Part shown: one piece after another, positions 14,090 through 23,376 of the stretch
Numbering within the stretch: position 1 is the stretch's first letter
Layout of the letters: the number at the start of each line of letters is the position of its first letter
Assembly: GCA_020161835.1 (NCBI GenBank)
Contig: JAIUNL010000003.1
Coordinates: 223,962 to 287,961 of the forward strand
Direction: 5' to 3'
Length of the DNA: 64,000 nt
DNA from: Bacteroidota bacterium
GTDB lineage: Bacteria; Bacteroidota; JABWAT01
Notes under the pieces: generated by a model
Seen by the model: only the letters and a program-made list of their open reading frames with translations
What the model was told of the DNA's origin: nothing
Databases searched by the model: none
Translations under genes and position numbers: made by a program

Positions 14090-15757
14090 ATGAAATATAA
14101 ACCAAAAGTTATCAATTCAATTATTTTTGCATGCCTAAACTTTTCCATTCTGTTCATTATTTATTCGTCCTGTTCATCGTCCAATTTCTCTGTTAACCGG
14201 ATGCAATCTTTTCATCCGGAAAAGGTCAATAGAGTTGGCGTTTGGGTGAATGGTTCAAAGACTGACACTGTTAAAAATTTGTTGTCGAATTGTATTCAGC
14301 TGGATTTGCTTGCAAAAGGATATACACCTGTTGACTTAAACCGGGTTGCAGTTGAAAATGGCGATACACTTATTGACGGAAATGTGGTATTTGGCTGGCT
14401 AAAAAAGCGTTCCTGGATTCCAGAAACAGAAGCAATTGTTCTGGCTTCAGTTTCTCGAAATCCAGTTTTTGTTACGGCAGACAGTTATGAAAGTGCCGTC
14501 ACAGGCGGAGTTATTACCTACTACAAAGGAGTTCATACCAAGAGTTTTCAGGGTAAATATGATCTTTGGATTACGAATCCTGATAGCTTGGTTTTATCTG
14601 GCAGTAAAATTGATACTGTTCAAGTATATCTGGAAAAGCAAGGCAGTGACTTGTTTAAAATTGAACCAGAATGGGTTGCTCTTGCACGTCAGGTTTCCGG
14701 TATTTTTAATGGTCTTCCTATCTCGGCAAAAGGTTCTGAACGAACGGTAAAAAATAAAATAAAGGTTTCTTTTTACCCGGATAAAAGTTACAGGGCCAGA
14801 TTTCCTGATTGGGTTCAGCGGATTCAGCTCAGATTATTGCTCGCCAATGATATTTTTGAAACTCAATTCTCAACCAGTTTGGTCCTGGGTGGCATTTATG
14901 AATGGGATCATTCCTTCCAAAATGGACTCCCGGATGTTTTATCAGCTCTTGAAAGGGCAGTACCCGGAAATCCAAAAGAAATAAAACTTGGGTTAACCGT
15001 TGACCCGGATTTGGGCAAATTCTGGACATCAAGAGATAAAATTGGTTTGGCACAACTACTTGGCTTACATTCAGTTGTTTCAGCAAACCCGGGTTTTCAG
15101 GGAATGAATGCATGGAATCCAGTTGAAGAAGCACTCACAATGGTTCATGAAATAGGACATCTTTCGGGTGCAGTTCACACCCCTGATTTCTCCTCCCTGA
15201 TGTACCCTTACTCCGGAAATATCAGTTTTTCTTTTGATTCATTGAACCGGGAAATTATGACAGAACTGATTCCTTTGTTCCATGGTGATCAGTTTCTGCG
15301 ATTGAAAACTTACCTTCGGTTACTTTCAGAATATTTTAAAAATAAACAACTTGATCCTGATCTGGCTCTCTCTCATGCAGCAGGTTCAATTTCGGTTTAT
15401 CAGATTCAAACCGCCAACTACATTCTTTTTTCTGATTCAACAACCAGCCACAAAAGGATGACTGATTTAATTGCTGATCCGGGTTTCCGATGGACAGTTC
15501 TGGGTTACCTCAACCATCAGATGGGCAACGACAGAAAGTCCCTGTTTTATTTAAAAAGAGCCCAGCAAACAATCCCCGAAAACACATTGATTAATAAATT
15601 GATATCACAATCTGAAAAACGACTAAAAAATCAGCCGGAAGCCGGTCCGCTTTGGGATGAAGATTTGCTGCCGCCGGAAACTGTTAAAAAAATAAAAAAG
15701 GGATCTGGGTTAGATGGAAAAAAAGCACCAAATTCGAAACCGGGTAAGAAAAAGTAA
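14090..15757 (+). CDS. Metzincin-like zinc metalloprotease lipoprotein
   Basis: A 555-residue protein of no named family that I recognise. The hydrophobic N-terminus ends in YSSC (Cys28), a lipobox-like sequence. Residues 353-363 are HEIGHLSGAVH, a full HExxHxxGxxH zinc site, and SLMYPYSG follows eight residues later with Met371 at the place of the metzincin Met-turn. These two elements together define matrixin-like peptidases. The upstream region (45-340) has no recognised motif; the C-terminal region (about 400-530) is helical and may hold TPR-like repeats (FLYLNHQ..LFYLKRAQQTIPE). The end is lysine-rich. Substrate and role unknown. It follows the two-component genes by 209 repeat-filled bases. 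Confidence 0.82.
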   Translation: MKYKPKVINSIIFACLNFSILFIIYSSCSSSNFSVNRMQSFHPEKVNRVGVWVNGSKTDTVKNLLSNCIQLDLLAKGYTPVDLNRVAVENGDTLIDGNVVFGWLKKRSWIPETEAIVLASVSRNPVFVTADSYESAVTGGVITYYKGVHTKSFQGKYDLWITNPDSLVLSGSKIDTVQVYLEKQGSDLFKIEPEWVALARQVSGIFNGLPISAKGSERTVKNKIKVSFYPDKSYRARFPDWVQRIQLRLLLANDIFETQFSTSLVLGGIYEWDHSFQNGLPDVLSALERAVPGNPKEIKLGLTVDPDLGKFWTSRDKIGLAQLLGLHSVVSANPGFQGMNAWNPVEEALTMVHEIGHLSGAVHTPDFSSLMYPYSGNISFSFDSLNREIMTELIPLFHGDQFLRLKTYLRLLSEYFKNKQLDPDLALSHAAGSISVYQIQTANYILFSDSTTSHKRMTDLIADPGFRWTVLGYLNHQMGNDRKSLFYLKRAQQTIPENTLINKLISQSEKRLKNQPEAGPLWDEDLLPPETVKKIKKGSGLDGKKAPNSKPGKKK

Positions 15758-15789
15758 TAGCACTTTCACTTTTAGGTTAGTGATTATTT

Positions 15790-15920
15790 AACCCCGTTGG
15801 GGTTACAAAACTCAAGTCTGTATTTTCATTGACCCTTAATCATTGACCATTAACCATTATTTTGAACCTCCCTGTTAATACCGTATTTCCATTCCGTGAA
15901 AATCCGTGTGATCTGCGGGA
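15790..15920. repeat. Hairpin and word repeats between converging genes
   Basis: A hairpin AACCCC-GTT-GGGGTT (15790-15804), then TCATTGACCCTTAATCATTGACCATTAACC words (15826-15855), the inverse of those at 10960-10997, then ATTCCGTGAAAATCCGTGTG (15891-15910) containing a tandem TCCGTG word. Confidence 0.6.
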
Positions 15921-15936
15921 GAAAAAGCATTCTTCT

Positions 15937-17286
15937 TTAAACTGATTTTTTCGTCAATCTGAAAAACCTCATGGTTAGCAGGAAGGCCGAAACGGTAAGT
16001 CCGAGAGAAAGTCCGGCCCAGATGCCGTAGGCACCCCATCCGAGAGAAAAACCCATCCAGTAACCAACAGGCAGACCAAAAATCCAGTAGGCAATGAATG
16101 TGATTGCAGTTGGTACTTTTGCATCCTGAATGCCACGTAAAATCCCGAGACCAACCGCCTGAACACCATCCGAAATCTGGAATAATGCAGCAAGCAAAAG
16201 CAGATTGGAGGCAATGTGAATGACCTGAACATCATCGGTGTAAATCAGTGGCAGCCACTTATTAAACAGGATAAACATCAACCCGAAACCTGCCATCAGC
16301 AACGCAGTCATCAGAGTTACCTGAAGTCCGGTTCTGCGCATCATCGGGTAGTCTTTGCTTCCGAAGAAAAAACCAACACGGATTGATCCGGCAGCAGCAA
16401 AACCGGTGGCAGCCATGTAGGTCATCGAAGCCAGATTGATGGCAACCTGATGTGCAGCAAGCTGAACCGTTCCAATCCAGCCGATAATGATAGACGCACC
16501 AGAAAAAGCAGCCACCTCAAAAACATACTGAAATCCGGAAGGAAGGCCGAGTACGAGCAGTTTTTTTGCAGAATCAGTAGAAAAACGGAAGTGCGGAACC
16601 GACGGTCTGTATTTCGTAAACAATGATAATTTGTGAAGAGTAAAAATAACCAGAACCATCATGATGAGTCTTGAAATCAGAGTTGCCCAGGCTGCACCAT
16701 CCAGTTTCAGTTCCTCAAACCCAAAATGACCATAAATCAGGGCATAATTCAGGATGACGTTAACGCCAAGACCAATCCAGGTGATGACCATGGAAGGACG
16801 GGTGTGGCCAAGTCCGTCAATATACTGACGGTAAACCTGGAAAATCATCAAAGGAATAACTGAAAATCCCACAATTTTAAGGTAAGAAGCTCCCAATTTG
16901 GTTATGACCGGATTCATCCGGAAAATGGAAAAATGTTCTGCCGTCAGCCAGGAAAAGCCGGCAAGGAAAAAAGAAAACGGAATAACAACCCAAAGTCCGT
17001 TGGTGAGCATTCCCGGAAGGGCATGATGTTCACCTGCTCCCACTTTTTCTGCGGTCAGGGGTGTGATGGCAAAAGTGAGTCCGAGTCCAAGCACCATAAT
17101 CAGGACAAAAATAGAATTGGCGACACTGGCTGCAGCCAGATAATCGGCACCCACACGGCCTACCATGACGGTATCGGCAAATCCGAAAAGCATGTGACCG
17201 ACCTGAGAGGCCACAACCGGAAGGGCCAAATTCAGGATAATCCGGCTTCCTGAAAAGAGATTTTTGGCGTTATTTAACAGATTCAT
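15937..17286 (-). CDS. MATE-family multidrug/sodium efflux transporter (NorM-like)
   Basis: A 449-residue inner-membrane protein with about 12 hydrophobic helices. The N-half has LALPVVASQVGHMLFGFADT and VMVGRVGADYLAAASVANS; the second half repeats the pattern with LPSGFQYVFEVAAFSGASII and TVQLAAHQVAINLASMTYMA. These are the paired MatE domains of drug or metabolite/cation antiporters. Length is normal for the family. It is a single gene, with its 3' end facing the metzincin-like gene. A GCGGG stands before the ATG. Substrate is not predictable. Confidence 0.94.
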   Translation of the reverse strand: MNLLNNAKNLFSGSRIILNLALPVVASQVGHMLFGFADTVMVGRVGADYLAAASVANSIFVLIMVLGLGLTFAITPLTAEKVGAGEHHALPGMLTNGLWVVIPFSFFLAGFSWLTAEHFSIFRMNPVITKLGASYLKIVGFSVIPLMIFQVYRQYIDGLGHTRPSMVITWIGLGVNVILNYALIYGHFGFEELKLDGAAWATLISRLIMMVLVIFTLHKLSLFTKYRPSVPHFRFSTDSAKKLLVLGLPSGFQYVFEVAAFSGASIIIGWIGTVQLAAHQVAINLASMTYMAATGFAAAGSIRVGFFFGSKDYPMMRRTGLQVTLMTALLMAGFGLMFILFNKWLPLIYTDDVQVIHIASNLLLLAALFQISDGVQAVGLGILRGIQDAKVPTAITFIAYWIFGLPVGYWMGFSLGWGAYGIWAGLSLGLTVSAFLLTMRFFRLTKKSV

Positions 17287-17361
17287 CCCGCAAAGTTGTC
17301 AAAAAAAGAAGACCTAGCCAAATATTCCTCTGGTATCCTGTAAAATTAGTTGGGAGTTAAT

Positions 17362-17394
17362 TTGAATTTTTTGTTAAGCTATCCTATTTTTAAC
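17362..17394 (+). promoter_or_regulatory. Predicted promoter of ppiD and possibly of the long downstream operon
   Basis: TTG (17362-17364), 20 bases, TATTTTTAAC (17385-17394). The same -7 decamer stands at the same distance from a TTG before queA (60382-60391). Confidence 0.65.
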
Positions 17395-17451
17395 GCTCTC
17401 TTTAAAAAAACAAAACCGTAGCTCTCGGGCACGAACAGGAGTTTTCTTCTT

Positions 17452-19560
17452 ATGGCTGTCTTAAATCGTATGCGCGACCACATGGCATTGGTACTTTGGT
17501 TTCTGGTGTTTGCTTTCATTCTTCTGATCGTATTTGAATGGGGAATGAGCTATTCAGGCGGATCCATTTTTTCTGGCTCAACTGATGCCGGTTCTGTAAA
17601 CGGGAAAAAACTTTCCCGCCAGGATTACAGCACGGTTGTGAAAAACCTGACCGATCAATACCGCCAGAGAAATAATCAGGAACCTGATGCTTATGTTGAC
17701 CAGCTCATTCAGGATGAGGCATTTAATCAGCTTGTTCAGCGTGAGCTTCTTGATGAAGCTATTGCCCGTGTTGGCCTGAAGGTTACTGATGAAGAACTCG
17801 CTGCCTGGGTTTCGTCAGAAAATCCACCGCAGTTTATCCGTCAGCAGTTTACCAACGAACAGGGACAGTTCGACAAAGCCCGGCTTAAAGAAGCCATGTC
17901 AAATCCTCAGAATAAGGAAGTTTGGCGTCAGATTGACCAAATGCTCAGAGAGCAACGGGTTGCAGAACGTTTTCAGAATCTGATGTCCCAATACCTTGTT
18001 ATCTCTCCGCTTGAAATTAAATATAAATTTCTTGGTGATAACAGCAAAGCAACTGTAAATTACATTCAGTTTAGTCCGGCTACTATCGTGGATTCAACTG
18101 TTGCTGTTTCAGATGATGAAATTGAAGCAGCTTACGACAAGGCAAAAGATGAATTTAAGAAGAAAGAAACCCGCAAAGTTAAATTTGTCGTGTTCTCTAC
18201 TCTTCCGAGCAAAGAAGATTCCTTAAATGCGTTAAAAGATGCAGAGGAAATGACAGCTAACTTCAAGGTCAATACCAATGACAGTGCATTTGTTACCCGT
18301 TACAGCGAAAAACCATATTCTTCAGCATTTGTTTCACGTGGTGAACTTGGCGAAGCACGTGATATCATTTTTGACATGGCTGCCGGAAGTGTTATTCAGG
18401 TGAAGGATGTTGACGGTTACCACATTATGAAGGCCGTTGAATTTAAAAAAGGTGAAGAAACCCGTTTCCATGCCCGTCATATTCTGGTTAAACCTTCAGG
18501 CGGAACTGTAGCTGATACACTCGCTGCACTTGAAAAAATTAAAACCTACAAGGCTGAAATTCAAAAAAGTAAATTACCTCTTGAAGAAGCCTTTATTGAA
18601 CATGCCCGTATGTTCTCATCAGATGGATCTGCTCCCAAAGGCGGTGATCTTGGGTGGTTTAAAACCGGACAAATGGTTAAACCTTTCGAAGATGCAGTTA
18701 AATCAGGCAAACCCGGAACCCTCGTCGGTCCTGTTAAAACCCAATTTGGTTATCACCTGATTTATGTTATTGGAAAAGATGACCGTCAGGTAAAAGTGGC
18801 TGAAGTTTATAAATCAATCAGTGCATCTGGTAAAACCCAACGGTTGGTTCAACAAAATGCCGAAGATTTTGCCTATCTGGCAACTGAAGACGGTTTTGAA
18901 ACTGAAGCAGAAACCCGTAAGCTGCAAATTCAGGAATCTCCTGAAATCGAAAAAAAGACCGCACTTCCTGGTCTTGAATTCAATAGCAACCTGGCATCCT
19001 GGATGTTCAGAGCCAAAACAGGTGATATTTCTGAAGTCTTCAATCTGACTGACAAAATTGTAGTTGCTAAACTTGAAGGAATTTCTCCTGAAGGTTTCCA
19101 ACCCCTTGATGATCAGTTGAAAGCTTCATTGAAGAGCCGGGTTATCAGAGATAAGAAATTGGATTTACTTTTGGATGAAGCCAATCAGGTTGCCCAGAAA
19201 ATTGGGAATAATCTTGAAGCTGCTGCCACCATCAAACCTGAATATGCTGTTAAAACTGCCCAGGATTTTACACTGAATGGTGTTGCACCCGGTGTTGGCC
19301 GTGAAAATACATTTAATGGTGTTGCTTTCAGCCTGAATGACGGTGCTGTTTCAAAACCATTTAAAGGCGATCGGGCAGTTTATATTCTTAAATTGGTTCA
19401 GAAAACTGATGCCGATCTGACTAAACTCGAAAATGAAGCACCACGAATTGCCGGTCAGCTTGAAAATACCAAAAAGAATGAATTGGTTAATGGCTGGCTT
19501 GAAGGCGCTAAAGAAAAAGCCAAGATCGAAGATGATCGTGAAAACGTTCCCGGTCTCTGA
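17452..19560 (+). CDS. ppiD: PpiD-type periplasmic peptidyl-prolyl isomerase/chaperone
   Basis: A 702-residue membrane-anchored foldase. Residues 10-33 form one transmembrane helix; the rest is periplasmic. The SurA_N-type chaperone domain covers about 40-200 (INVNGKKLS-like start SVNGKKLSRQDYSTVVKN). A parvulin domain spans about 338-448, with HARHILVKPSGG, AKGGDLGW-like PKGGDLGWFKTGQMVKPFE and VKTQFGYHLIYV. A second, degenerate parvulin-like region seems to follow, as in other PpiD proteins. It helps proteins leaving the Sec translocon to fold. The start is well placed after a CAGGAG ribosome site. A Rho-independent terminator lies 27 bases after the stop. Confidence 0.93.
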   Translation: MAVLNRMRDHMALVLWFLVFAFILLIVFEWGMSYSGGSIFSGSTDAGSVNGKKLSRQDYSTVVKNLTDQYRQRNNQEPDAYVDQLIQDEAFNQLVQRELLDEAIARVGLKVTDEELAAWVSSENPPQFIRQQFTNEQGQFDKARLKEAMSNPQNKEVWRQIDQMLREQRVAERFQNLMSQYLVISPLEIKYKFLGDNSKATVNYIQFSPATIVDSTVAVSDDEIEAAYDKAKDEFKKKETRKVKFVVFSTLPSKEDSLNALKDAEEMTANFKVNTNDSAFVTRYSEKPYSSAFVSRGELGEARDIIFDMAAGSVIQVKDVDGYHIMKAVEFKKGEETRFHARHILVKPSGGTVADTLAALEKIKTYKAEIQKSKLPLEEAFIEHARMFSSDGSAPKGGDLGWFKTGQMVKPFEDAVKSGKPGTLVGPVKTQFGYHLIYVIGKDDRQVKVAEVYKSISASGKTQRLVQQNAEDFAYLATEDGFETEAETRKLQIQESPEIEKKTALPGLEFNSNLASWMFRAKTGDISEVFNLTDKIVVAKLEGISPEGFQPLDDQLKASLKSRVIRDKKLDLLLDEANQVAQKIGNNLEAAATIKPEYAVKTAQDFTLNGVAPGVGRENTFNGVAFSLNDGAVSKPFKGDRAVYILKLVQKTDADLTKLENEAPRIAGQLENTKKNELVNGWLEGAKEKAKIEDDRENVPGL

Positions 19561-19586
19561 TTTCGCCTTTTAGTTTAAGTTTTTGG

Positions 19587-19621
19587 AAAAGGGCAATCGT
19601 CCACGGTTGCCCTTTTTTTTT
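19587..19621 (+). terminator. Rho-independent terminator after ppiD
   Basis: Stem AAGGGCAA / TTGCCCTT with a ten-base loop and a run of nine T. The run ends three bases before the ATG of the next gene, so some read-through or an unseen promoter is needed for that gene. Confidence 0.85.
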
Positions 19622-19624
19622 ATC

Positions 19625-20287
19625 ATGATAAACTCATTTAAAGATTTTCCTCTCGAATACCACACGGCTGAACTAGAAGGCCGTACTTACCGTTTTGCCA
19701 TGGTTAAAGATGCCTGGCATCTGCTCGATAAAATTGATCCTGAAGCATTCAAAGAAGATGAAAAAATGCCCTATTGGGCAGAAATCTGGCCGGGAAGCCT
19801 GGTCTTGTCTGGATTTCTTTTACGCCAGAATTTTTCTGAAGGAAGCACTTTTATGGAAATTGGTGCTGGCGTTGGTGTTATTTCTGTAGTTCTGGCGGCA
19901 AATGGTTTTTACTCACTCGCAACCGACTATGATGAAGATGCTCTTGAGTTTTGTTTGTTAAATGGTAAGCTGAATGAAAGTGGTGAAAACCTCCAAACGG
20001 CCTTTCTTGACTGGCGGAAACCCACAATAAACCAACAATTTGATTATATTGTAGGTTCTGACATCGTTTATGAAGTCAGAAATATGCTCCCCATTCTTGA
20101 TGTTGTCAGCAAAAACCTGAAACCCGGCGGAAAATTTTATTTTTCTGATCCGGGAAGACGACCGATGGAGCATCTCAAACGCCTGATTCTGGAAACTGAT
20201 TTCACAATGACGCCACTGTATTCTGAACGATTTCCATTCAGGCACACCAATCAGGAAATCACCATTTATTGTGTGGAAAAAGTGTAA
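19625..20287 (+). CDS. Class I SAM-dependent methyltransferase (METTL21/lysine methyltransferase-like)
   Basis: A 220-residue Rossmann-fold methyltransferase. Motif I is FMEIGAGVGVISVVLAANG, preceded by MPYWAEIWPGSLVLSGFLL, a segment typical of the METTL21/nicotinamide N-methyltransferase-like group that often modifies protein lysines. Later motifs are TDYDEDALEFC and FDYIVGSDIVYE. The substrate is not known. An open extension upstream runs through the terminator and is not used; ATG 19625 gives MINSFKDFPLEYHTAELEG. No ribosome site is visible. The stop overlaps the aroK start (TAATG). Confidence 0.85.
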   Translation: MINSFKDFPLEYHTAELEGRTYRFAMVKDAWHLLDKIDPEAFKEDEKMPYWAEIWPGSLVLSGFLLRQNFSEGSTFMEIGAGVGVISVVLAANGFYSLATDYDEDALEFCLLNGKLNESGENLQTAFLDWRKPTINQQFDYIVGSDIVYEVRNMLPILDVVSKNLKPGGKFYFSDPGRRPMEHLKRLILETDFTMTPLYSERFPFRHTNQEITIYCVEKV

Positions 20288-20856
20288 TGTCTCAGCTTCC
20301 CAACCGGATTTACCTGACCGGATTTATGGCTGTCGGAAAGTCAACTATCGGGAGAATTTTAGCTAATACCATTGGCTATAATTTTCTTGATCTTGATCAT
20401 GCCGTTGCCGCACAGGAAGGGATGCCGGTTGTTGAAATTTTCAAAACAAAAGGCGAAGTGTATTTCAGGGAAGAGGAAGCCCGACTTTTACGTAAAATCA
20501 GTGAGCAGGACCGGATTTTAATTTCACTTGGCGGCGGTACCATCTGTTTTGGTGATAATTGTTCTTTTATGAAGAAACACGGTGTACTCGTTCATATCAA
20601 AGTGAATCCTGATACTTTATTTCTCAGAATCCGGGCAAAAAAGGACAGACCCATTTTCCTGAACGAACAGGGAGAAATGTTGCCAGACCCTGATATCAAA
20701 CAGAAAATTGCAGAGATGATGACCTTGAGACTTCCATTTTATGAGCAGGCACACATTACTTATGAACCTCAGGATCAACCGGTTGGGCATTCAGTTGATC
20801 AGCTTAAACATATTATTGCACACTGGCAGGATTCTTCAACCGTAACGGGACTCTGA
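20287..20856 (+). CDS. aroK: Shikimate kinase
   Basis: A 189-residue kinase that phosphorylates shikimate at the 3-hydroxyl with ATP. The P-loop is GFMAVGKST (12-20), followed by the shikimate-binding DLDH, FKTKGEVYFREEE and the GGGT motif (ISLGGGTICF). The lid region carries RIRAKKDRPIF. Length and motif order are standard. It overlaps the methyltransferase gene by one base and precedes aroB by nine bases, so both pathway enzymes are co-expressed. ATG 20287 was preferred over an open extension of six codons. Confidence 0.96.
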   Translation: MSQLPNRIYLTGFMAVGKSTIGRILANTIGYNFLDLDHAVAAQEGMPVVEIFKTKGEVYFREEEARLLRKISEQDRILISLGGGTICFGDNCSFMKKHGVLVHIKVNPDTLFLRIRAKKDRPIFLNEQGEMLPDPDIKQKIAEMMTLRLPFYEQAHITYEPQDQPVGHSVDQLKHIIAHWQDSSTVTGL

Positions 20857-20865
20857 AAAATTGAA

Positions 20866-21966
20866 ATGAAAACTATATCCTATTCCCATTCATCCGGTCA
20901 GACTACCATTTTTATTCAGAGGAATTTTCCTTTTCAATCTTTTTTCAAGAATGAAATTAAAGGGAAATCAATTGCCGTTGCCGATGAAAATCTGGCAAAA
21001 GTCATTTCTGTAACCCATCCCGGATTTTTCAGTTCATTTGATCACCTCGTTACCATTCCTGAAGGTGAGACTGCAAAAAGTTTTGAGCAATATGAAAAAC
21101 TGATTGAAGCTCTTGTTGGATTTGGTGCCGACCGTACCACAACATTGGTTGCAGTCGGTGGTGGTGTAACCGGTGACCTGACCGGTTTTGCCGGAGCAAC
21201 TTTTATGCGCGGACTTCCGGTTTATCAGGTTCCCACAACTTTACTTTCCCAAATAGACAGTTCAATCGGCGGGAAAACCGGCATTAACCTGAAAGCCGGG
21301 AAAAATCTTGTTGGTGCTTTCTGGCAACCCAAAGGCATCCTGATTGATCCGGAATTTCTGAAATCTCTCCCCCGGCGTGAAGTTTATTCAGCCCTGGGTG
21401 AAATGCTGAAATACTTCATTCTGAATTCAGAAGAAGAATTTTTACAGTTTCATTCTGTTTTGATGAAAGAAACGGCTGAGTCGTTGCTTGATGCACGGTT
21501 TGATTTGTTGTCTGACTGGATTGAAAAAGGGGTCAGATATAAAGTTGATATTGTTGAAGCCGATGAGAAAGAACTAAACGTTCGTGCTCTTTTAAATCTG
21601 GGGCATACTTTTGGTCACGCCATTGAGAAGTTTTACGGGTACGAAGAACTGCGACACGGTGAAGCCGTCAGTATTGGAATCTGGTTTGCGGCCTGGCTTT
21701 CTTCAGAAATGGGATGGCTTAACCAGAATCAGGTGAACCTCATCAAAGAATGTGTATTGAAGCTGGTCCCTTCAGAAAAACCCCAGAAAAATTGGGATGA
21801 AGAGTCCATTTTGAATTACTTGCTGAAAGACAAGAAAAAAGAAGGCGTAACCCTGAAATATATACTTCCTGAGAAAATAGGAAAATGCGTGATTCACCCT
21901 GTTCAGGATTTAAACTGGCTATCTGAAAAGATCAAAACCTTTCATCAGACTGAACTGAAATGGTAA
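20866..21966 (+). CDS. aroB: 3-dehydroquinate synthase
   Basis: A 366-residue NAD- and metal-dependent enzyme that converts DAHP to 3-dehydroquinate, the second step of the shikimate pathway. Signatures are PEGETAKSFEQYEKL, VAVGGGVTGDLTGFAGATFM, PTTLLSQIDSSIGGKTGINL, ALGEMLKYFIL and the metal ligands in LLNLGHTFGHAIEKF. The length is normal. The last seven bases overlap the next gene, part of the compact operon 19625-35944. Confidence 0.97.
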   Translation: MKTISYSHSSGQTTIFIQRNFPFQSFFKNEIKGKSIAVADENLAKVISVTHPGFFSSFDHLVTIPEGETAKSFEQYEKLIEALVGFGADRTTTLVAVGGGVTGDLTGFAGATFMRGLPVYQVPTTLLSQIDSSIGGKTGINLKAGKNLVGAFWQPKGILIDPEFLKSLPRREVYSALGEMLKYFILNSEEEFLQFHSVLMKETAESLLDARFDLLSDWIEKGVRYKVDIVEADEKELNVRALLNLGHTFGHAIEKFYGYEELRHGEAVSIGIWFAAWLSSEMGWLNQNQVNLIKECVLKLVPSEKPQKNWDEESILNYLLKDKKKEGVTLKYILPEKIGKCVIHPVQDLNWLSEKIKTFHQTELKW

Positions 21967-23375
21967 CTTTCACCAGATTAGTTATTTATGTTCTGGTTTT
22001 TTCTGCCGGATTTTTTTCAAACCTGTCTGCTCAGGAATTTGGTGTATGGGTTGCAACGGCTCACCGGATTGATTTCCCGAAAACAAACGGGAGTGAAAAT
22101 CAGAAAAATGAACTTATCAGTCTTGTTCAAACGGCTGCTGACCGGGGAATTACCACTTTATATTTTCAGGTCAGAGGTCGGGGCGATTCTTTTTACCAGT
22201 CAGATTTTGAGCCATGGTCAGAGTCTCTGACAGGGAAATTGGGTCAGGATCCCGGTTGGGATCCACTTGATGTGGTTATTAAAGAAGCTTCAAAAAGAAA
22301 CCTCAAAGTCATTGCCTGGTTTAATGTTTACAAAATCACTGACGGTTCAAATCAAACCAAAAGTTCTTCAAAGAAAAAACATCCGGTTGAATCTCATCCC
22401 AAATGGGTGATGAAATCAGGTTCAGAACGTTTCCTGGATCCGGGAATTCCTGATGTTCGGCTTTATCTGGCCAAAGTTGCTGCCGACCTGGTGAAAAAGT
22501 ATCCGGTTGATGGTGTACAGTTGGATTTTATCCGGTATCCGACAACACCTTTTAACGATAAAAAGACGGTTTCTTCCTTCAAACCCAAAAAAATGGAAAC
22601 TGATGACTGGCGCCGGCAGAATATTTCTGAAACGGTGAAGCAAATCAGAGATGCAATTAAAGCTATCAGACCGGGAATTGAATTCAGTGCGGCTCCGCTG
22701 GGAATCTGGAAATCCATCAAGGGTGCGGCCGGGCTTGAAAGTTACCGTCAGGTTTATCAGGATAGTTTCGGTTGGGTCAGGGATGGATTAGTTGATGTTA
22801 TCATGCCCCAGATTTATTGGCCGGCAGGAAATATTCCCGATGGAACAGGTGCTAAATCCAGTCCGGATTTTAATGCACTGACTGAAAACTGGGTTAATTA
22901 TTGCAATCCGGTTCCTGTTATTCCGGGAATTGCTTTATATAAAAAACCTGTTTTTGATCAGACGGAGGATCTTGTCAGGTTTGCATTAAAAGCAGGTGCC
23001 AAAGGTGTGGCCTTTTATTCATGGAGTCAGTTTCTGAGTTTGAATCCTGGTTTTATAAACTCGGTACCAGATTTAAATTTCAGAGATAAAAATCAATCTG
23101 ATCCGCAGAAAGAAATAGAAGTCGCAAAACCTTCACAGGGGAACCCTGACGTAATCAAGGTAAACCGTCTTTCGGCAACAAGTGTGTTGCTTGTGTTTGA
23201 GAAAGATGCCCGTCCGGAAGGAAACTGGAGTTTACTTTCAGTTGAAAAAGTTATGATCGCTGAAGGAAAACTGGCAGGAAGCAATTCACAGATTCTTCCC
23301 TTTACAGAAGGTGCAGATTATATAAAACTGGTTTTTCCGGATGGAACAACCAAAGAACTGAAAATCGGAGATTAA
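21960..23375 (+). CDS. Glycosyl hydrolase-like 10 (YddW/DUF187-type) secreted protein
   Basis: A 471-residue protein with a signal peptide ending FFSNLSAQ (residues 1-24). The TIM-barrel region shows the GHL10 family pattern: EFGVWVATAHRIDFP, ITTLYFQVRGRGDSFYQSDF, NLKVIAWFNVY, VDGVQLDFIRYP and DVIMPQIYWP. Members are secreted proteins thought to act on glycans, possibly peptidoglycan; the reaction here is inferred. The last 90 residues form a separate beta-rich region. It overlaps aroB by seven bases and is followed after one base by the heptose kinase gene, so it may belong to envelope synthesis. Confidence 0.85.
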   Translation: MVTFTRLVIYVLVFSAGFFSNLSAQEFGVWVATAHRIDFPKTNGSENQKNELISLVQTAADRGITTLYFQVRGRGDSFYQSDFEPWSESLTGKLGQDPGWDPLDVVIKEASKRNLKVIAWFNVYKITDGSNQTKSSSKKKHPVESHPKWVMKSGSERFLDPGIPDVRLYLAKVAADLVKKYPVDGVQLDFIRYPTTPFNDKKTVSSFKPKKMETDDWRRQNISETVKQIRDAIKAIRPGIEFSAAPLGIWKSIKGAAGLESYRQVYQDSFGWVRDGLVDVIMPQIYWPAGNIPDGTGAKSSPDFNALTENWVNYCNPVPVIPGIALYKKPVFDQTEDLVRFALKAGAKGVAFYSWSQFLSLNPGFINSVPDLNFRDKNQSDPQKEIEVAKPSQGNPDVIKVNRLSATSVLLVFEKDARPEGNWSLLSVEKVMIAEGKLAGSNSQILPFTEGADYIKLVFPDGTTKELKIGD

Positions 23376-23376
23376 C

